A program made the translations under genes and the position numbers. This document shows, in pieces, positions 34,586 through 43,712 of a DNA stretch of 64,000 nucleotides; within the stretch, counting starts at the first letter, position 1; every line of letters begins with the position of its first letter. The DNA comes from Phycisphaerales bacterium (lineage in GTDB: Bacteria; Planctomycetota; Phycisphaerae; Phycisphaerales; UBA1924). Where the stretch lies: assembly GCA_016709445.1 (NCBI GenBank), contig JADJMV010000001.1:868001-932000 (forward strand), given 5' to 3'. The notes under the pieces were generated by a model. That model searched no databases. It had not been told where the DNA came from and saw only the letters and a list, made by a program, of their open reading frames with translations.

Positions 34586-34978
34586 TCAGGCCGCGGCGAC
34601 CTGCCGGCGATCAAAGTGCTTCATGGCCTCCGCCGTGTCGCGGGCCAGATGGAGCTGGCGATCCAGCCCCGTTCCCTTGAGCATGCGCCGCATCTCGCGG
34701 CTGAGCCCCACGATGAAGATCCGGCCCCCGAGAGCCTCGGCGCGCTGTGACTCCCTGATCAGTTCGCTCAGGCAGCTTGCGCAGACCTCGGCGCCCTCGC
34801 TGAACCGGAGGAGCACGCGTCCGCACGAGCGGTCGACGACATCCGCAAGCTCTTCGCTCAGGAGCGACGCCTGGTGTTCGCGGAGCGATTCCGGCCGGAC
34901 ATTGACCATCGCGAATGGCTGGACCATCCCCACGTCCAGCACGGACACGAGCTGTGACGAGCCTTCGAGCATGTACAT
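34586..34978 (-). CDS. STAS-domain protein (anti-sigma factor antagonist-like)
   Basis: The product (130 residues) fits the STAS fold: FAMVNVRPESL, VVDRSCGRVLLRFSEG and a helix-strand pair ESQRAEALGGRIFIVGLSREMRRMLKGTGLDRQLHLARDT-like at the C-terminus, as in SpoIIAA/RsbV relatives. The usual phosphorylated Ser motif (D-S-S/T-G) is replaced by CASCLSEL, so control by a serine kinase is doubtful. The ATG at 34978 (MYMLEG) sits 8 nt after GGGAGGGG; the GTG two codons upstream is too close to it. No cognate anti-sigma factor is adjacent. Confidence 0.75.
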   Translation of the reverse strand: MYMLEGSSQLVSVLDVGMVQPFAMVNVRPESLREHQASLLSEELADVVDRSCGRVLLRFSEGAEVCASCLSELIRESQRAEALGGRIFIVGLSREMRRMLKGTGLDRQLHLARDTAEAMKHFDRRQVAAA

Positions 34979-35161
34979 GGGCACCCCTCCCTCGCTTGGG
35001 CCGCGGCGTCGTCGGCCCGGCAGGGGAGATATGCCAAATGCGGCTCTGCCCGGCCAACGCTGGCCGGGAAGGGGATTGCCGTCGCTCTCGGTCTGTGCCG
35101 GTTGGGGTGGCCCTCGGGGTGGCGAGGGAGCGATTGGCGCGGCTGGAGGGGCAGTGGGGGC

Positions 35162-36031
35162 CTACTGGCCACCGGGAATCTCGAACGGCGGGACCAGGCG
35201 ACCGTCGAGGTCCGTGAACCCGTATTCGATCGCGAGTTCGCCGGACTTGACCGTCCGCCCGGCGAACCTCGCGACCTCCGGGTCGCCCGCGAGGCACGCG
35301 GCACCGCGTCCGGAGTACTCGACCGATTCTGTCGGCGCCAGATCAAACCCGTACGCCGCGTGGGCCGCCAGGACACGTTCAGTGCGCATCCAGCCGGGGG
35401 CCAGCGCGAGGGAGGTGACGCCATGGGGGCGCAGCTCTCGCGCCATGCCCCAGACGGCGCGCCCGATCGCGTGCTTGGCCGTGTCGTAATAGAGGTTGCC
35501 GAGGTAGAGGTTGCGGTCCCACGCGGTGGTCGTGATAATCAGGCCGCGTCCCTCCCGCACCATGGCCGGGGCGACCAGCGCGGTGATCAGCAGGTGCGCC
35601 CGCAGCCCGCACTCGAACATGCCCTGCCAGTGGCGGGTCGGCTGCTCCCAGAACGGCGCGGTGAATGTGGCCAGGTCGTGGTGCTCGTAGCCGCCCCAGA
35701 CATTGTTCACGAGCACGTCCAGGCGTCCGGCGTCCGAGAGCACCCGCGACGCGAGCGACTCGATCTGATCTGGTTCCCGGTGATCGCAGGGGATCGCGAT
35801 GCCAACCCCGCCGCGCTGGGTGACCAACTCCGCGGTCTCCTCAATGGTGCCCGCGAGGCCCTCCGGGTGCCGCTCCCCGCGCCCCGCGGAGGTCCGACCG
35901 GTCACATATACCGTGGCCCGGGCCTCCCCAAGGGCGGACGCGATGCCCCGCCCGCAGCCGCGGCTCGCGCCGGTCACGAGCACCACCCGGCGGGAGAGAT
36001 CCGGGATCGGGCAGAGGGTTCCCCAGGACAT
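35162..36031 (-). CDS. Short-chain dehydrogenase/reductase, DHRS1-like
   Basis: The product (289 residues) is a classical SDR with the cofactor motif TGASRGCGRGIA, a LVNNVWGGYEHHD segment after the central strand and the catalytic pair in YYDTAKHAIGRA (Tyr and Lys four apart). The early GRTSAGRGERHPEGLAGTIEE-type loop and CDHREPDQI are characteristic of the DHRS1 group, whose physiological substrates are poorly known. The ATG at 36031 has no Shine-Dalgarno sequence but a TAGGAT hexamer 5 nt upstream. It is divergent from miaA, with 76 bp between starts. Confidence 0.88.
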   Translation of the reverse strand: MSWGTLCPIPDLSRRVVLVTGASRGCGRGIASALGEARATVYVTGRTSAGRGERHPEGLAGTIEETAELVTQRGGVGIAIPCDHREPDQIESLASRVLSDAGRLDVLVNNVWGGYEHHDLATFTAPFWEQPTRHWQGMFECGLRAHLLITALVAPAMVREGRGLIITTTAWDRNLYLGNLYYDTAKHAIGRAVWGMARELRPHGVTSLALAPGWMRTERVLAAHAAYGFDLAPTESVEYSGRGAACLAGDPEVARFAGRTVKSGELAIEYGFTDLDGRLVPPFEIPGGQ

Positions 36032-36036
36032 GACCG

Positions 36037-36042
36037 ATCCTA
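36037..36042 (-). promoter_or_regulatory. Candidate -10 element (TAGGAT), leaderless geometry
   Basis: On the minus strand TAGGAT lies 5 nt (CGGTC) before the ATG at 36031, matching the arrangement before the transglutaminase-like gene at 20743. Confidence 0.5.
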
Positions 36043-36095
36043 GCGACCCGCGTGCGCCCCGCGGCCGAAGCCGGGTGAGCGCGAGCCCGGCCGCT

Positions 36096-36101
36096 TAGAG
36101 T
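36096..36101 (+). promoter_or_regulatory. Candidate -10 element (TAGAGT), leaderless geometry
   Basis: TAGAGT lies 6 nt (CTCCGC) before the miaA GTG; the identical CTCCGC spacer occurs at 3338-3343 and 16348-16353. Confidence 0.5.
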
Positions 36102-36107
36102 CTCCGC

Positions 36108-37070
36108 GTGGCCGCTGCCCCGCGAATCCCCGTCATCGTTGGTCCTACGGCGGGCGGCAAGACCGCGCTGGCCGTCGAGGTGGCGATCGAGTTCATGCGT
36201 CGGGGCTTCGGCGCCGGAGAGGTCATCTCGGCCGATGCGTTCCAGGTGTACCGAGGCATGGACATCGGCACTGGGAAGGCCACCCCCGAAGAGCGGCGCG
36301 GGGTGCCGCACCATCTGATCGATATCCTCGATCCGTCGGACCCCGAGCCCTTTACGGTCGCGACGTGGCTCCGCCTGGCGGAGGCCGCCATCGCAGACAT
36401 CCGCTCGCGGGGGGGTACACCCGTGATCGCCGGAGGTACCCACCTCTATGTCAAGAGCTTCCTCGAGGGCATGTTCGAGGGCCCCGGGGCGGACGAAGAG
36501 CTCCGGGCCTCGCTCCGCGCCATGGACCCGGCCTCGCTCCGGGCCGAGTTGGAGCGGGTCGACCCCGGCGCGGCGGCGCGCATCCACCCCAACGACGAGC
36601 GCAGGACCATCCGCGCGCTCGAGGTATTCCGGCTGACGGGGCGTCCGATCACCCAGCACCAATCGCAGTGGGACCGCGCCGCACGCGCCGATGCGCTCCT
36701 GGTCGGCATCGATTGGGCAAGCGAGGAGATCAACCCTCGCATCAACGCGCGGGTACGGAGCATGGTCGATGCTGGGCTGGTGGAGGAGGTCCGCGCCCTC
36801 GTCGGCTCGGGCAGGCTCGGGCCACAGGCTGGCGCTGCCCTCGGCTACAAGCAGATCACGAACTGGCTCGAGTCGGGGGCTGCCGAAGGGGGGCTCGCCG
36901 GCGCGATCGAGGCGGTCAAGATCGAAACTCGTCGGTTTGCCAAGAACCAACGCACGTGGCTTCGTCGATTGCGGGGAATCCCTGGGTCGGTATGGCTTCA
37001 GGGAGTGGAGATTTGCCCCAGCAAGACCGCGCAAGATATTGTGAATGCTTGTCTTGGGGTAGATGACTGA
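36108..37070 (+). CDS. miaA: tRNA dimethylallyltransferase
   Basis: The product (320 residues) adds the isopentenyl group from dimethylallyl-PP to A37 of tRNAs reading UNN codons. It has the P-loop VGPTAGGKTALA, the DAFQVYRGMDIGTGK substrate loop (ISADAFQVYRGMDIG), a PHHLID motif, IAGGTHLYVKSFLEG and the C-terminal ALGYKQI and FAKNQRTWLRR. The start is a GTG 6 nt after a -10-like hexamer, without a Shine-Dalgarno sequence. topA follows after 178 bp. Confidence 0.95.
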   Translation: MAAAPRIPVIVGPTAGGKTALAVEVAIEFMRRGFGAGEVISADAFQVYRGMDIGTGKATPEERRGVPHHLIDILDPSDPEPFTVATWLRLAEAAIADIRSRGGTPVIAGGTHLYVKSFLEGMFEGPGADEELRASLRAMDPASLRAELERVDPGAAARIHPNDERRTIRALEVFRLTGRPITQHQSQWDRAARADALLVGIDWASEEINPRINARVRSMVDAGLVEEVRALVGSGRLGPQAGAALGYKQITNWLESGAAEGGLAGAIEAVKIETRRFAKNQRTWLRRLRGIPGSVWLQGVEICPSKTAQDIVNACLGVDD

Positions 37071-37161
37071 GCTCGGGGAAGAGCCGGTGCTCGTCATTCG
37101 TTCTATAGGTGGAAGGCATCAAGTCCCGCGGCAATACGGCCCGATTGGACCGGTACGGAGC

Positions 37162-37190
37162 TTGACTGTTGGGGTGCAGGGCGGTTTTCT
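37162..37190 (+). promoter_or_regulatory. Weak promoter candidate for topA (TTGACT - 17 bp - TTTTCT)
   Basis: TTGACT at 37162-37167 is a good -35; TTTTCT after 17 bp is a poor -10. It lies 59 bp before the topA ATG in otherwise featureless DNA. Confidence 0.3.
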
Positions 37191-37248
37191 CCGGGGCCGA
37201 CCGGGCCGTGGTGGACCGGTCCGCGCTGCGGTCCGTACGAGGAGTGGT

Positions 37249-40027
37249 ATGGCGAAGAAGGCGAGCAAGAAGACCCAGGGGAAGCCGGCGGCAGGGGCGG
37301 CGACGGGGACTTCTCGCGCCGCGGGGCGCCGCAGCGGGTCGGGGTACACAGCGGGCTCGGCTGCCGGGAAGCAGCTTGTGATCGTCGAGAGCCCCTCGAA
37401 GGCCAAGACCATCAATAAGTACCTGGGATCGGACTACGTGGTGCTCGCGAGCGTGGGCCATGTGCGGGACCTGCCGAGCAAAGCCCCGAAGGGGGACAAG
37501 AGCCCTGTCCCCGGGGTCAACCTCGAGAAGAACTTCGCCCCCACCTACGAGGTGGTCGAGGGCAAGGGTCAGCTCATCAAGGATCTCAAGCGGGCGGCGA
37601 AGGATGCCACCGAATCGGGTGGAGAGGTCTGGTTCGCGACGGACTTGGACCGGGAGGGCGAGGCCATCGCCTGGCATCTGGCCCAGGAGCTTGGGATCAA
37701 GAGCGCCCAGGCCAAGCGGGTAATCTTCCCCGCGATCACCAAGAGCGAGATCTCCAAGGCGTTCAACAACCCCCACCCGATCGACGAGGACCGGGTCAAC
37801 GCCCAGCAGGCCCGGCGGATCCTCGACCGGATCGTGGGCTACCAGGTCTCGCCCCTGCTCTGGAAGAAGGTGGCGAGGGGGCTCAGCGCCGGGCGGGTGC
37901 AGTCGGTGGCGGTGCGGCTCGTCGTCGAGCGCGAGCGGGATATCCGGGCCTTTATCCCAGAGGAGTACTGGGATATCGACGCGGTGTTCACGCCGAGCGA
38001 AGCCGAGGCCACGAAGCTGGGATCTGCGTGGCGGGCCTTCCTCGGCGCCAAGGATGAGAAGGGCGCCGGTCCGACCGTGAAACTTCAGAATGGGTGGCTC
38101 GGCGAGCACGGCGCCTTCCGGGCATCGCTCGTCGAAGTCGGCGGCGAGAAGTTCGAGATCCGGAGCACGGGAAGCGGCGCGAAGGGCGGCCGCGAGGGCG
38201 AGGCAGACCTGACCGGCAGCATTCGGTCGATCGCCGAGGCCGCCGGGCTCCGCGAGATCAAGGTTGCTGTCCGCGAGGACGCGACGGGCAAGGGTCCGGC
38301 CCGGTTCGTTCGGACTGTCACCGGGGTGGTGGACCCCAAGACACCGTACCGAGTCACCGGCATCGAGACCAAGCGGACGACAAGTCGTCCCGCGCCGCCG
38401 TTCATCACTTCCACCCTTCAGCAGGCGGCGAGCACGCGTTTGTCGTTCGGTGCGCAGCGGACGATGCGCGCGGCCCAGCAGCTGTACGAAGGTGTAGAGG
38501 TCCCGGGCGAGGGGCCCGTCGGCCTGATTACCTACATGCGAACCGACTCGACGCACCTATCGGGCGAGGCCCTCTCGATGGCGCGGGAGTACATCGGAAA
38601 GACCTTCGGGGAGCGGTATCTCCCCGAGAAGCCGAACTTCTTCGCCTCGAGCAACAAGGACGCGCAGGAGGCCCATGAGGCGATCCGGCCCACGAGCCTC
38701 GAGTACCCGCCGTCGCGTGTGAAGAACGCGCTGACGGCGGACCAGTTCCGCCTGTATCAGGTCATCTGGGGAGCGGTTCGTTGCCTGCCAGATGACGCCG
38801 GCGCAGTGGGACGCAACCACCGTCACTATCGTGGGCGGAAAGGACAGCGCGAGGCCGCTGACCTTCCGCGCGTCCGGGCGCGTCCTTGTGTTCGACGGGT
38901 TCTATCGCGTGGCAGGCGTGCCGCAGGCCGCCGAGGAGGCGACGCTGCCCAAGCTCGCCGAGCGTCAGCCGCTCTCGCCCGTCTCGATGGACCCGCGTCA
39001 GAAATTCACGAGCGCGCCGCCCCGGGACACGGAGGCGTCGCTGATCAAGATGCTCGAGAGCGAGGGCATCGGCCGACCTTCGACCTATGCGTCGATCATC
39101 GGCGTCATCGAGCAGCGGAAGTATGTGGAGCTGATCAACCGCGCGTTCTACGCGACCGACCTGGGCGAGGTGGTGACCGACAAACTCGTCGAGGCATTCC
39201 CCGAGATTCTCGACGTGGGCTATACCCGCGAGATGGAGAACGAACTCGACAAGATCGAGGAAGAGCACCTCGACTGGATCGAGATGCTCCGCCGGTTCTA
39301 TGCGCCCTTCAAGGCGAGCCTGGAGCGGGCCCACGAGGAACTGGGCCACGCCAAGGCCGAGATTGTTCCCGCGCCGCCCGAGTACAAGTGCGAGAAGTGC
39401 GGCGCGGGCCTCGTCTACCGGTTCGGCAAGAACGGACGATTCCTCTCCTGCTCGCGATACCCCGATTGCAACTACGCGGCCCCCGTCGATCGCGACGGCC
39501 GACCCCGCACTATCGACGTCGTCAACGTGCGATGCCCCAAGACCGGACGCCCGATGGCACGCCGGACCGGACGCTTCGGGCCCTTCCTCGCCACCATCCT
39601 CCCCGAAGGCGTCGATGGCAAGCCCGGCGGCGAGGGCATCATCCTCAATCTCGACAAGAAGGGCCACGTCACCGCCCCGAGCCAGCCGCCGATCGAGACC
39701 GATCTCGAGTGTGAGAAGTGCGGCCGGCCGCTCAATCTCCGCAACGGCGTGCGGGGGCCATGGCTGGGTTGCTCGGGCTTCCCCAAGTGCCGCGGACGCG
39801 GCAAGTGGGCGTCGCTCCCCGAGGACAAGCGCGCGGCCCTCGAGGCAGCCCTCGAGGCCCACGACAAGGCCCACCCCATTCCCATCATCACGACCCTCGA
39901 CGGGCGTCCGCTCACCGACAAGAGCGGCAAACCCCTCAAGGACGCCCCGACTGTCGATCAGCTTGTGCTCGAGAGCCTGGGTGAGGCCGAGCGGTTGCTC
40001 CGCGGCGAGGTCGGCGCAGTCGCGTAG
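37249..40027 (+). CDS. topA: Type I DNA topoisomerase (TopA); one frame break
   Basis: TopA relaxes negative supercoils. After a basic, low-complexity N-terminal extension of about 40 residues comes the TOPRIM domain (VIVESPSKAKTINKYLG; FATDLDREGEAIAWHLA). Next are GLSAGRVQSVAVRLV, the active-site Tyr in LITYMRTDSTHLS and EGIGRPSTYASII. Two C-terminal Cys4 zinc ribbons begin CEKCGAGLVY and CEKCGRPLNL. The frame breaks at a four-G run (38768-38771): removing one G restores VIWERFVACQMTPAQW and about 925 residues. GAGGAG lies 4 nt before the ATG at 37249. A frame break in such an essential gene points to sequencing error. Confidence 0.94.
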
Positions 40028-40062
40028 CCCTCCGAGGCCCGGGCATTCGCCACCGGATCAAG

Positions 40063-40368
40063 TCAGCCCCGCCCCGTCCGGTGCCGCCGAAGATGTGCTT
40101 CACCGAGCAGCAACGCCTCGATGAGCAGCGGCGCCACCCGCGCCAGGGTCGCGCTCTCCGAGCGTGCGGTCCGCTCCTTCGAGCGTCCCGACATCGCGCG
40201 GCCACATGCGATGCCCGCCGCCAGAGCCGCGCCAACGCAGCTCGGGTGCAGGCCCGCCCCCGGCGCCCCCGGGTCCGGCGCCGCCCCCCCTGCCGGGGTA
40301 TCAAGTTCGCGGAGTCGCTGCTTCGCCTCGTCTGGCGTCAGGCTTCGCCGATCCGGTTTCCGATCCAT
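40063..40368 (-). CDS. Small hypothetical protein, third gene of a YqjD/YqjE-like operon
   Basis: The product (101 residues) is not recognised. It opens with a basic, charged segment (MDRKPDRRSLTPDEAKQRLREL) and has a mildly hydrophobic Ala/Cys-containing middle (GAALAAGIACGRAM) and a basic C-terminus. It overlaps the end of the upstream gene by 31 bp, which supports translation. In Enterobacteriaceae the small yqjK gene occupies this place, but I cannot claim homology. Confidence 0.5.
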   Translation of the reverse strand: MDRKPDRRSLTPDEAKQRLRELDTPAGGAAPDPGAPGAGLHPSCVGAALAAGIACGRAMSGRSKERTARSESATLARVAPLLIEALLLGEAHLRRHRTGRG

Positions 40369-40616
40369 ACGAGAACTCCTCCGATGGCGAGGGACGCCAT
40401 CCCGGTGAGCAACGCGCCCGCCGGCCGGCCAGCGTTTGCAGCGATCGACAGGTACATGCCCGTCAGGACCAAGGCAAGACCCGCCGCCCCGGAAAGCACC
40501 GCAAGCACGATAATCCCCAGGGCCACCGAGAATCGCACGCCGCTGGCACGCAGCGTGCGGCCCTCGGCTTCCACGAGGTCCGCAGCGCGCGCGAGCAGTT
40601 CACCGAAGTGTGTCAC
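40338..40616 (-). CDS. Phage-holin-family / YqjE-like membrane protein
   Basis: The product (92 residues) has an amphipathic N-terminus (MTHFGELLARAADLVEAEGRTL) and two transmembrane helices (about 31-55 and 64-88), the layout of the YqjE/holin-like family. It starts with GTG at 40616, four bases after the stop of the DUF883-like gene. Probably an inner-membrane protein tied to stress or ribosome hibernation like E. coli YqjE, by context only. Confidence 0.65.
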   Translation of the reverse strand: MTHFGELLARAADLVEAEGRTLRASGVRFSVALGIIVLAVLSGAAGLALVLTGMYLSIAANAGRPAGALLTGMASLAIGGVLVWIGNRIGEA

Positions 40617-40619
40617 GGC

Positions 40620-40931
40620 TCAGCCCTTCCGAGAAATACCCACCCCGATCGCCATGCCGATGCCGAATGCCGCGGCCGCGGTGAGGAGTGGGTGCTCGTT
40701 GATCTGCTCCTCCAGCGTGTCGGCGGCGTGTCGGCCCTTGGCGGCCGCGGCACGGGCACCCTCGGTCACCTGCTCCCGGGTCTGGGCGGCGCCCGCCTTC
40801 GCGACGCGGATCGCGCCGTTGGCCAGTTCGGACAGATCGTCTCGCAGCCGGCCAATATCCGACTTGAACTGGTCGAGGTCAAGACGCAGGGCGGTCGCTT
40901 CCTCGTTGGTCATGGCGGTGGTACGTTCCAT
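40620..40931 (-). CDS. DUF883 / ElaB-YqjD-like protein
   Basis: The product (103 residues) is a long amphipathic helix (LDQFKSDIGRLRDDLSEL, then AAKGRHAADTLEEQINEHP) ending in a C-terminal hydrophobic anchor (LLTAAAAFGIGMAIGVGIS) and RKG. That is the architecture of ElaB/YqjD proteins, tail-anchored and ribosome-associated in E. coli. The ATG at 40931 has GGAGA 7 nt upstream. It leads a three-gene operon with the YqjE-like and small genes. Confidence 0.75.
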   Translation of the reverse strand: MERTTAMTNEEATALRLDLDQFKSDIGRLRDDLSELANGAIRVAKAGAAQTREQVTEGARAAAAKGRHAADTLEEQINEHPLLTAAAAFGIGMAIGVGISRKG

Positions 40932-41546
40932 TGCGAATCTCCTCGTGGCGGTTCGTTGTGTGTTCAAATCCGAAAGGCCGCTCCGATGCCCAATCGAGGA
41001 CATCTGGACTCTGCGGTGTCACGAACGCGCGCCTCTGACTCGTGCGTTGCCTTCATGCAGAGGCGCACGCACCGAGCCCGAGAGACACATACCGCTCGGT
41101 CTCCTCTCATACGTTCACGGCCGGCACCCTGTTCGCGCGGGATCGAGAACGCGATTCGTTGGTTGGTCGGGTGCGGCATGTTTGGGGCCGGGGTTCCAGA
41201 CCCGGCTCGACGCGTCGAGAACTGATGTCGAGAGGCCACACGGGGCCAGAACCGGATGATGCCGCGAGCAAGAGCGCACTCCCCCGAGGGTGCTGGAGAT
41301 CTTCAATGTCAACGCGTGGCGAGCATGAGCGACTCGCTTGGATCGCGACCTCGAACTCGCGTTCACCTCCCTCGCAACGCCCCGGCCGACGGGCGTGGGC
41401 CCAAGCCCAGGAGCACAAGCGACCCCATGCCGGATCAAACGCCTCCGACGGATCATCGCGAGGGACCCGGTGGCGTGCGAGGTGCGGCCGGCGCGGGCTC
41501 AAGGGCCGGACAGAGGGAGCCACCACGACCGCCGTAGAATCCACCC
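40932..41546. other. Intergenic region, about 615 bp, no gene recognised
   Basis: It separates the divergent YqjD-like operon and fabF. Frames are open in several directions because of high GC, but none has a convincing start, Shine-Dalgarno sequence or recognisable protein. A hairpin (CCGGG/CCCGG around 41200) recalls a tRNA T-arm but has the wrong loop and no cloverleaf. It may be decayed sequence or carry an unrecognised RNA. Confidence 0.5.
41535..41540 (+). promoter_or_regulatory. Candidate -10 element (TAGAAT), leaderless geometry
   Basis: TAGAAT lies 6 nt (CCACCC) before the fabF ATG; no Shine-Dalgarno sequence is present. Confidence 0.55.
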
Positions 41547-42893
41547 ATGACCCGCCGCGTCGTCGTCACAGGAATGGGCTGGATCACCCCGCTCGGGCAC
41601 GACATCCCCACCGCGTGGGGACGGCTGCTCGCCGGCGAGAACGCTATCGGCCCCGTCACCCGCTACGACGCCTCGGCCTTCGCCACCAACTTCGCGGCTG
41701 AGGTGAAGGGATTCGATCTGGCGGACCACCTCCGCGACCCCGCCCTGGTGGCGCGGCACGGCGGGGCGGGGATCGGGACGCAGATGGCGTTGGCGGCGGC
41801 GGGTCAGGCTTGGCGGCAGGCCGGGCTGGGCGACGCGGGCCGGGCCCCCGTGGGCGTCGACCGCCACCGGATCGGTATGTACCTGGGCGCGGGCGAGGGC
41901 TCGCTCGACTACGACAATTTCTGGGCCGCGAACCTCGCGGGCTGGAACGCGGAATCCCGGGAGGTCGATTCCGTCGCCTGGGCCGCGAAGGCCCACGAGC
42001 GGATGAGCCCGGTTCGGGAAATGGAGCAGGAGCCGAACGCCGCCCTGGCCCACCTGGCTTCGGCGTTCGGCTGCCGCGGGCCCGCATTCAACTGCATGAC
42101 CGCCTGCGCCGCGAGCACCCAGGCGATCGGTGAGGCCTTCGAGCAGATCCGACGCGGAGACGCCGATGTGATGCTCGCCGGCGGCGCACACTCGATGATC
42201 CACACGCTCGGGATGACGGGCTTCATCCGCCTCACGGCGATGAGCAAGCGGCGGGAGAGCCCGCACACAGCGGCGCGCCCCTTCGACAAGACCCGGGATG
42301 GGTTTGTGATGGGTGAGGGTGCCGGGGTCATCATCCTGGAGAGCCTCGAGAGCGCTGAGCGGCGCGGAGCAACCCCCGTTGCCGAACTCGCCGGCTACGG
42401 CTCCTCCGCCGATGCCTTCCGGATCACGGACATGCACCCCGACGGCAAGGGGCCACTCGCCGCGATGGTTGGGGCTTTGCGCCAGGCAGGAATCAACCCG
42501 CTCGAGCCTCGCGGGGACGGACGCCCCCCGGTGGACTATGTCTCCGCCCACGGCACCGGGACCAAGGAGAACGACTCCATCGAAACCCGGGCTCTCAAGC
42601 AGGCGTTCGGGAGCCAGGCGCCGCGACTCGCGGTCAGTTCGATCAAGTCGATGATGGGACACCTCATCCAGGCGGCCGGCGTCGTGGAATTCATCACCTG
42701 CGTGCAGGCCATCCACACCGGGATGCTCCCGCCGACGATGAACCTCCATACCCCCGATCCGGACCTCGATCTCGACTACGTGCCCAACCAGGCCCGGGAC
42801 ATGAATCCTGCCGGCGGCGTCGATGTCTGCCTGTCGAACAGCTTTGGCTTCGGCGGGCAGAACGACACGGTCGTGGTGAGACGGTTCTCGTAG
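41547..42893 (+). CDS. fabF: Beta-ketoacyl-ACP synthase II (KASII)
   Basis: The product (448 residues) condenses malonyl-ACP with acyl-ACP in fatty-acid elongation. The thiolase-fold triad is complete: C187 in TACAAST, H335 in SAHGTGTKEND and H372 in KSMMGHLIQAAG. GEGAGVIILE and NSFGFGGQND are also typical. It is about 35 residues longer than E. coli FabF, mainly through extra sequence around residues 115-165 (WNAESREVDSVAWAAKAH and neighbours). It stands alone without acpP or fabG, so a role in a special lipid pathway is possible. Start supported by the -10-like TAGAAT 6 nt upstream. Confidence 0.93.
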   Translation: MTRRVVVTGMGWITPLGHDIPTAWGRLLAGENAIGPVTRYDASAFATNFAAEVKGFDLADHLRDPALVARHGGAGIGTQMALAAAGQAWRQAGLGDAGRAPVGVDRHRIGMYLGAGEGSLDYDNFWAANLAGWNAESREVDSVAWAAKAHERMSPVREMEQEPNAALAHLASAFGCRGPAFNCMTACAASTQAIGEAFEQIRRGDADVMLAGGAHSMIHTLGMTGFIRLTAMSKRRESPHTAARPFDKTRDGFVMGEGAGVIILESLESAERRGATPVAELAGYGSSADAFRITDMHPDGKGPLAAMVGALRQAGINPLEPRGDGRPPVDYVSAHGTGTKENDSIETRALKQAFGSQAPRLAVSSIKSMMGHLIQAAGVVEFITCVQAIHTGMLPPTMNLHTPDPDLDLDYVPNQARDMNPAGGVDVCLSNSFGFGGQNDTVVVRRFS

Positions 42894-43013
42894 GCCTCAC
42901 AGGCCGCAAACACGGAACTCTGGGCTGCGCCACACGCCGAACCCGAGGGTATCGGCTGCTGTTTTATGCCACGACGGACTGCCAACCGATGACGACAGAG
43001 GAGTTGAGTCACT

Positions 43014-43670
43014 ATGGCGTTTGCGGCGTTTCCACGCATTGTCTGGAGTTCCATCACCATGGCGGTCGCCCTGGGGGCGTGCCTGCTGGGATACCAATTC
43101 TTGCGTGCGGGGGCGGCGGCCGAGATCTACCGCCAGCGACTGACCCAACTCGCCGACGAGTACGAGGGGCTCAGGGTCACCTACAACCGCGCGGTGCAGC
43201 GGACGGCCGTAACGGAGCTTTCGGTCCGCGACGGCAAGCTCACCGTGCTGGTCGTGACCGACGGAGGGCTCCTGCGGGAGGTCCCGACTCCATACGACCC
43301 GATGGGGGAGATCTATGTGGACTACATCGTCCGCGAGGGACGCCTGTGGATCCGTCGGGTCTTTGACGGCAATACCCCGCCCAGCCAAGGGGTCGTGATC
43401 GATCCCAACCTCGAGGCCGTGGCATGGGGTGAAGAAAGCGGCGGCGCCAAGGTTGGCAAGGCCGTCTACCGGGCCCTGGGTGAGGGGCGATGGATCGTGA
43501 GCGTCACCGGCGATGGCTCGCTGGGGCTGGTCAGGTCGGAGGAGAAGTCCGCCGCGAAGCTCCACCCCGCGCCCGAGGTCACCGACTTCGCGACCGTGAC
43601 CGTCGAGGCCGACCAGGATGTACGCTCGATCGGGCTGACCGACGTGTGGGACCGGCTCGTACGAGAATGA
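43014..43670 (+). CDS. Hypothetical membrane-anchored protein
   Basis: Not recognised. The product (218 residues) has one N-terminal transmembrane helix (about 12-33), then a short helical segment (AEIYRQRLTQLADEYEGLR) and a beta-rich domain (LTVLVVTDGGLLREV; IYVDYIVREGRLWIRRVF). Its architecture suggests an inner-membrane protein with an extracytoplasmic or periplasmic domain. AGAGGAG lies 10 nt before the ATG. It converges with the substrate-binding protein gene. Confidence 0.75.
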   Translation: MAFAAFPRIVWSSITMAVALGACLLGYQFLRAGAAAEIYRQRLTQLADEYEGLRVTYNRAVQRTAVTELSVRDGKLTVLVVTDGGLLREVPTPYDPMGEIYVDYIVREGRLWIRRVFDGNTPPSQGVVIDPNLEAVAWGEESGGAKVGKAVYRALGEGRWIVSVTGDGSLGLVRSEEKSAAKLHPAPEVTDFATVTVEADQDVRSIGLTDVWDRLVRE

Positions 43671-43679
43671 CCGCCGATG

Positions 43680-43696
43680 CCGGGCCTCCTGCCCGG
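43680..43696. terminator. Weak hairpin between convergent genes
   Basis: CCGGGC and GCCCGG enclose a CTCCT loop in the 42-bp gap between two convergent stops. No T-tract, so only a possible terminator. Confidence 0.3.
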
Positions 43697-43712
43697 GGGA
43701 CTGGCCGGGGCC

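Noticed and set aside
38768..38771. Programmed ribosomal frameshift in topA
   Set aside because: No slippery heptamer or downstream pseudoknot is evident, and similar breaks occur in other genes, so an indel error is simpler.
41180..41225. A tRNA-like T-arm (CCGGG..CCCGG)
   Set aside because: The loop has eight bases, lacks TTCRA, and no acceptor, D or anticodon arm can be built around it.
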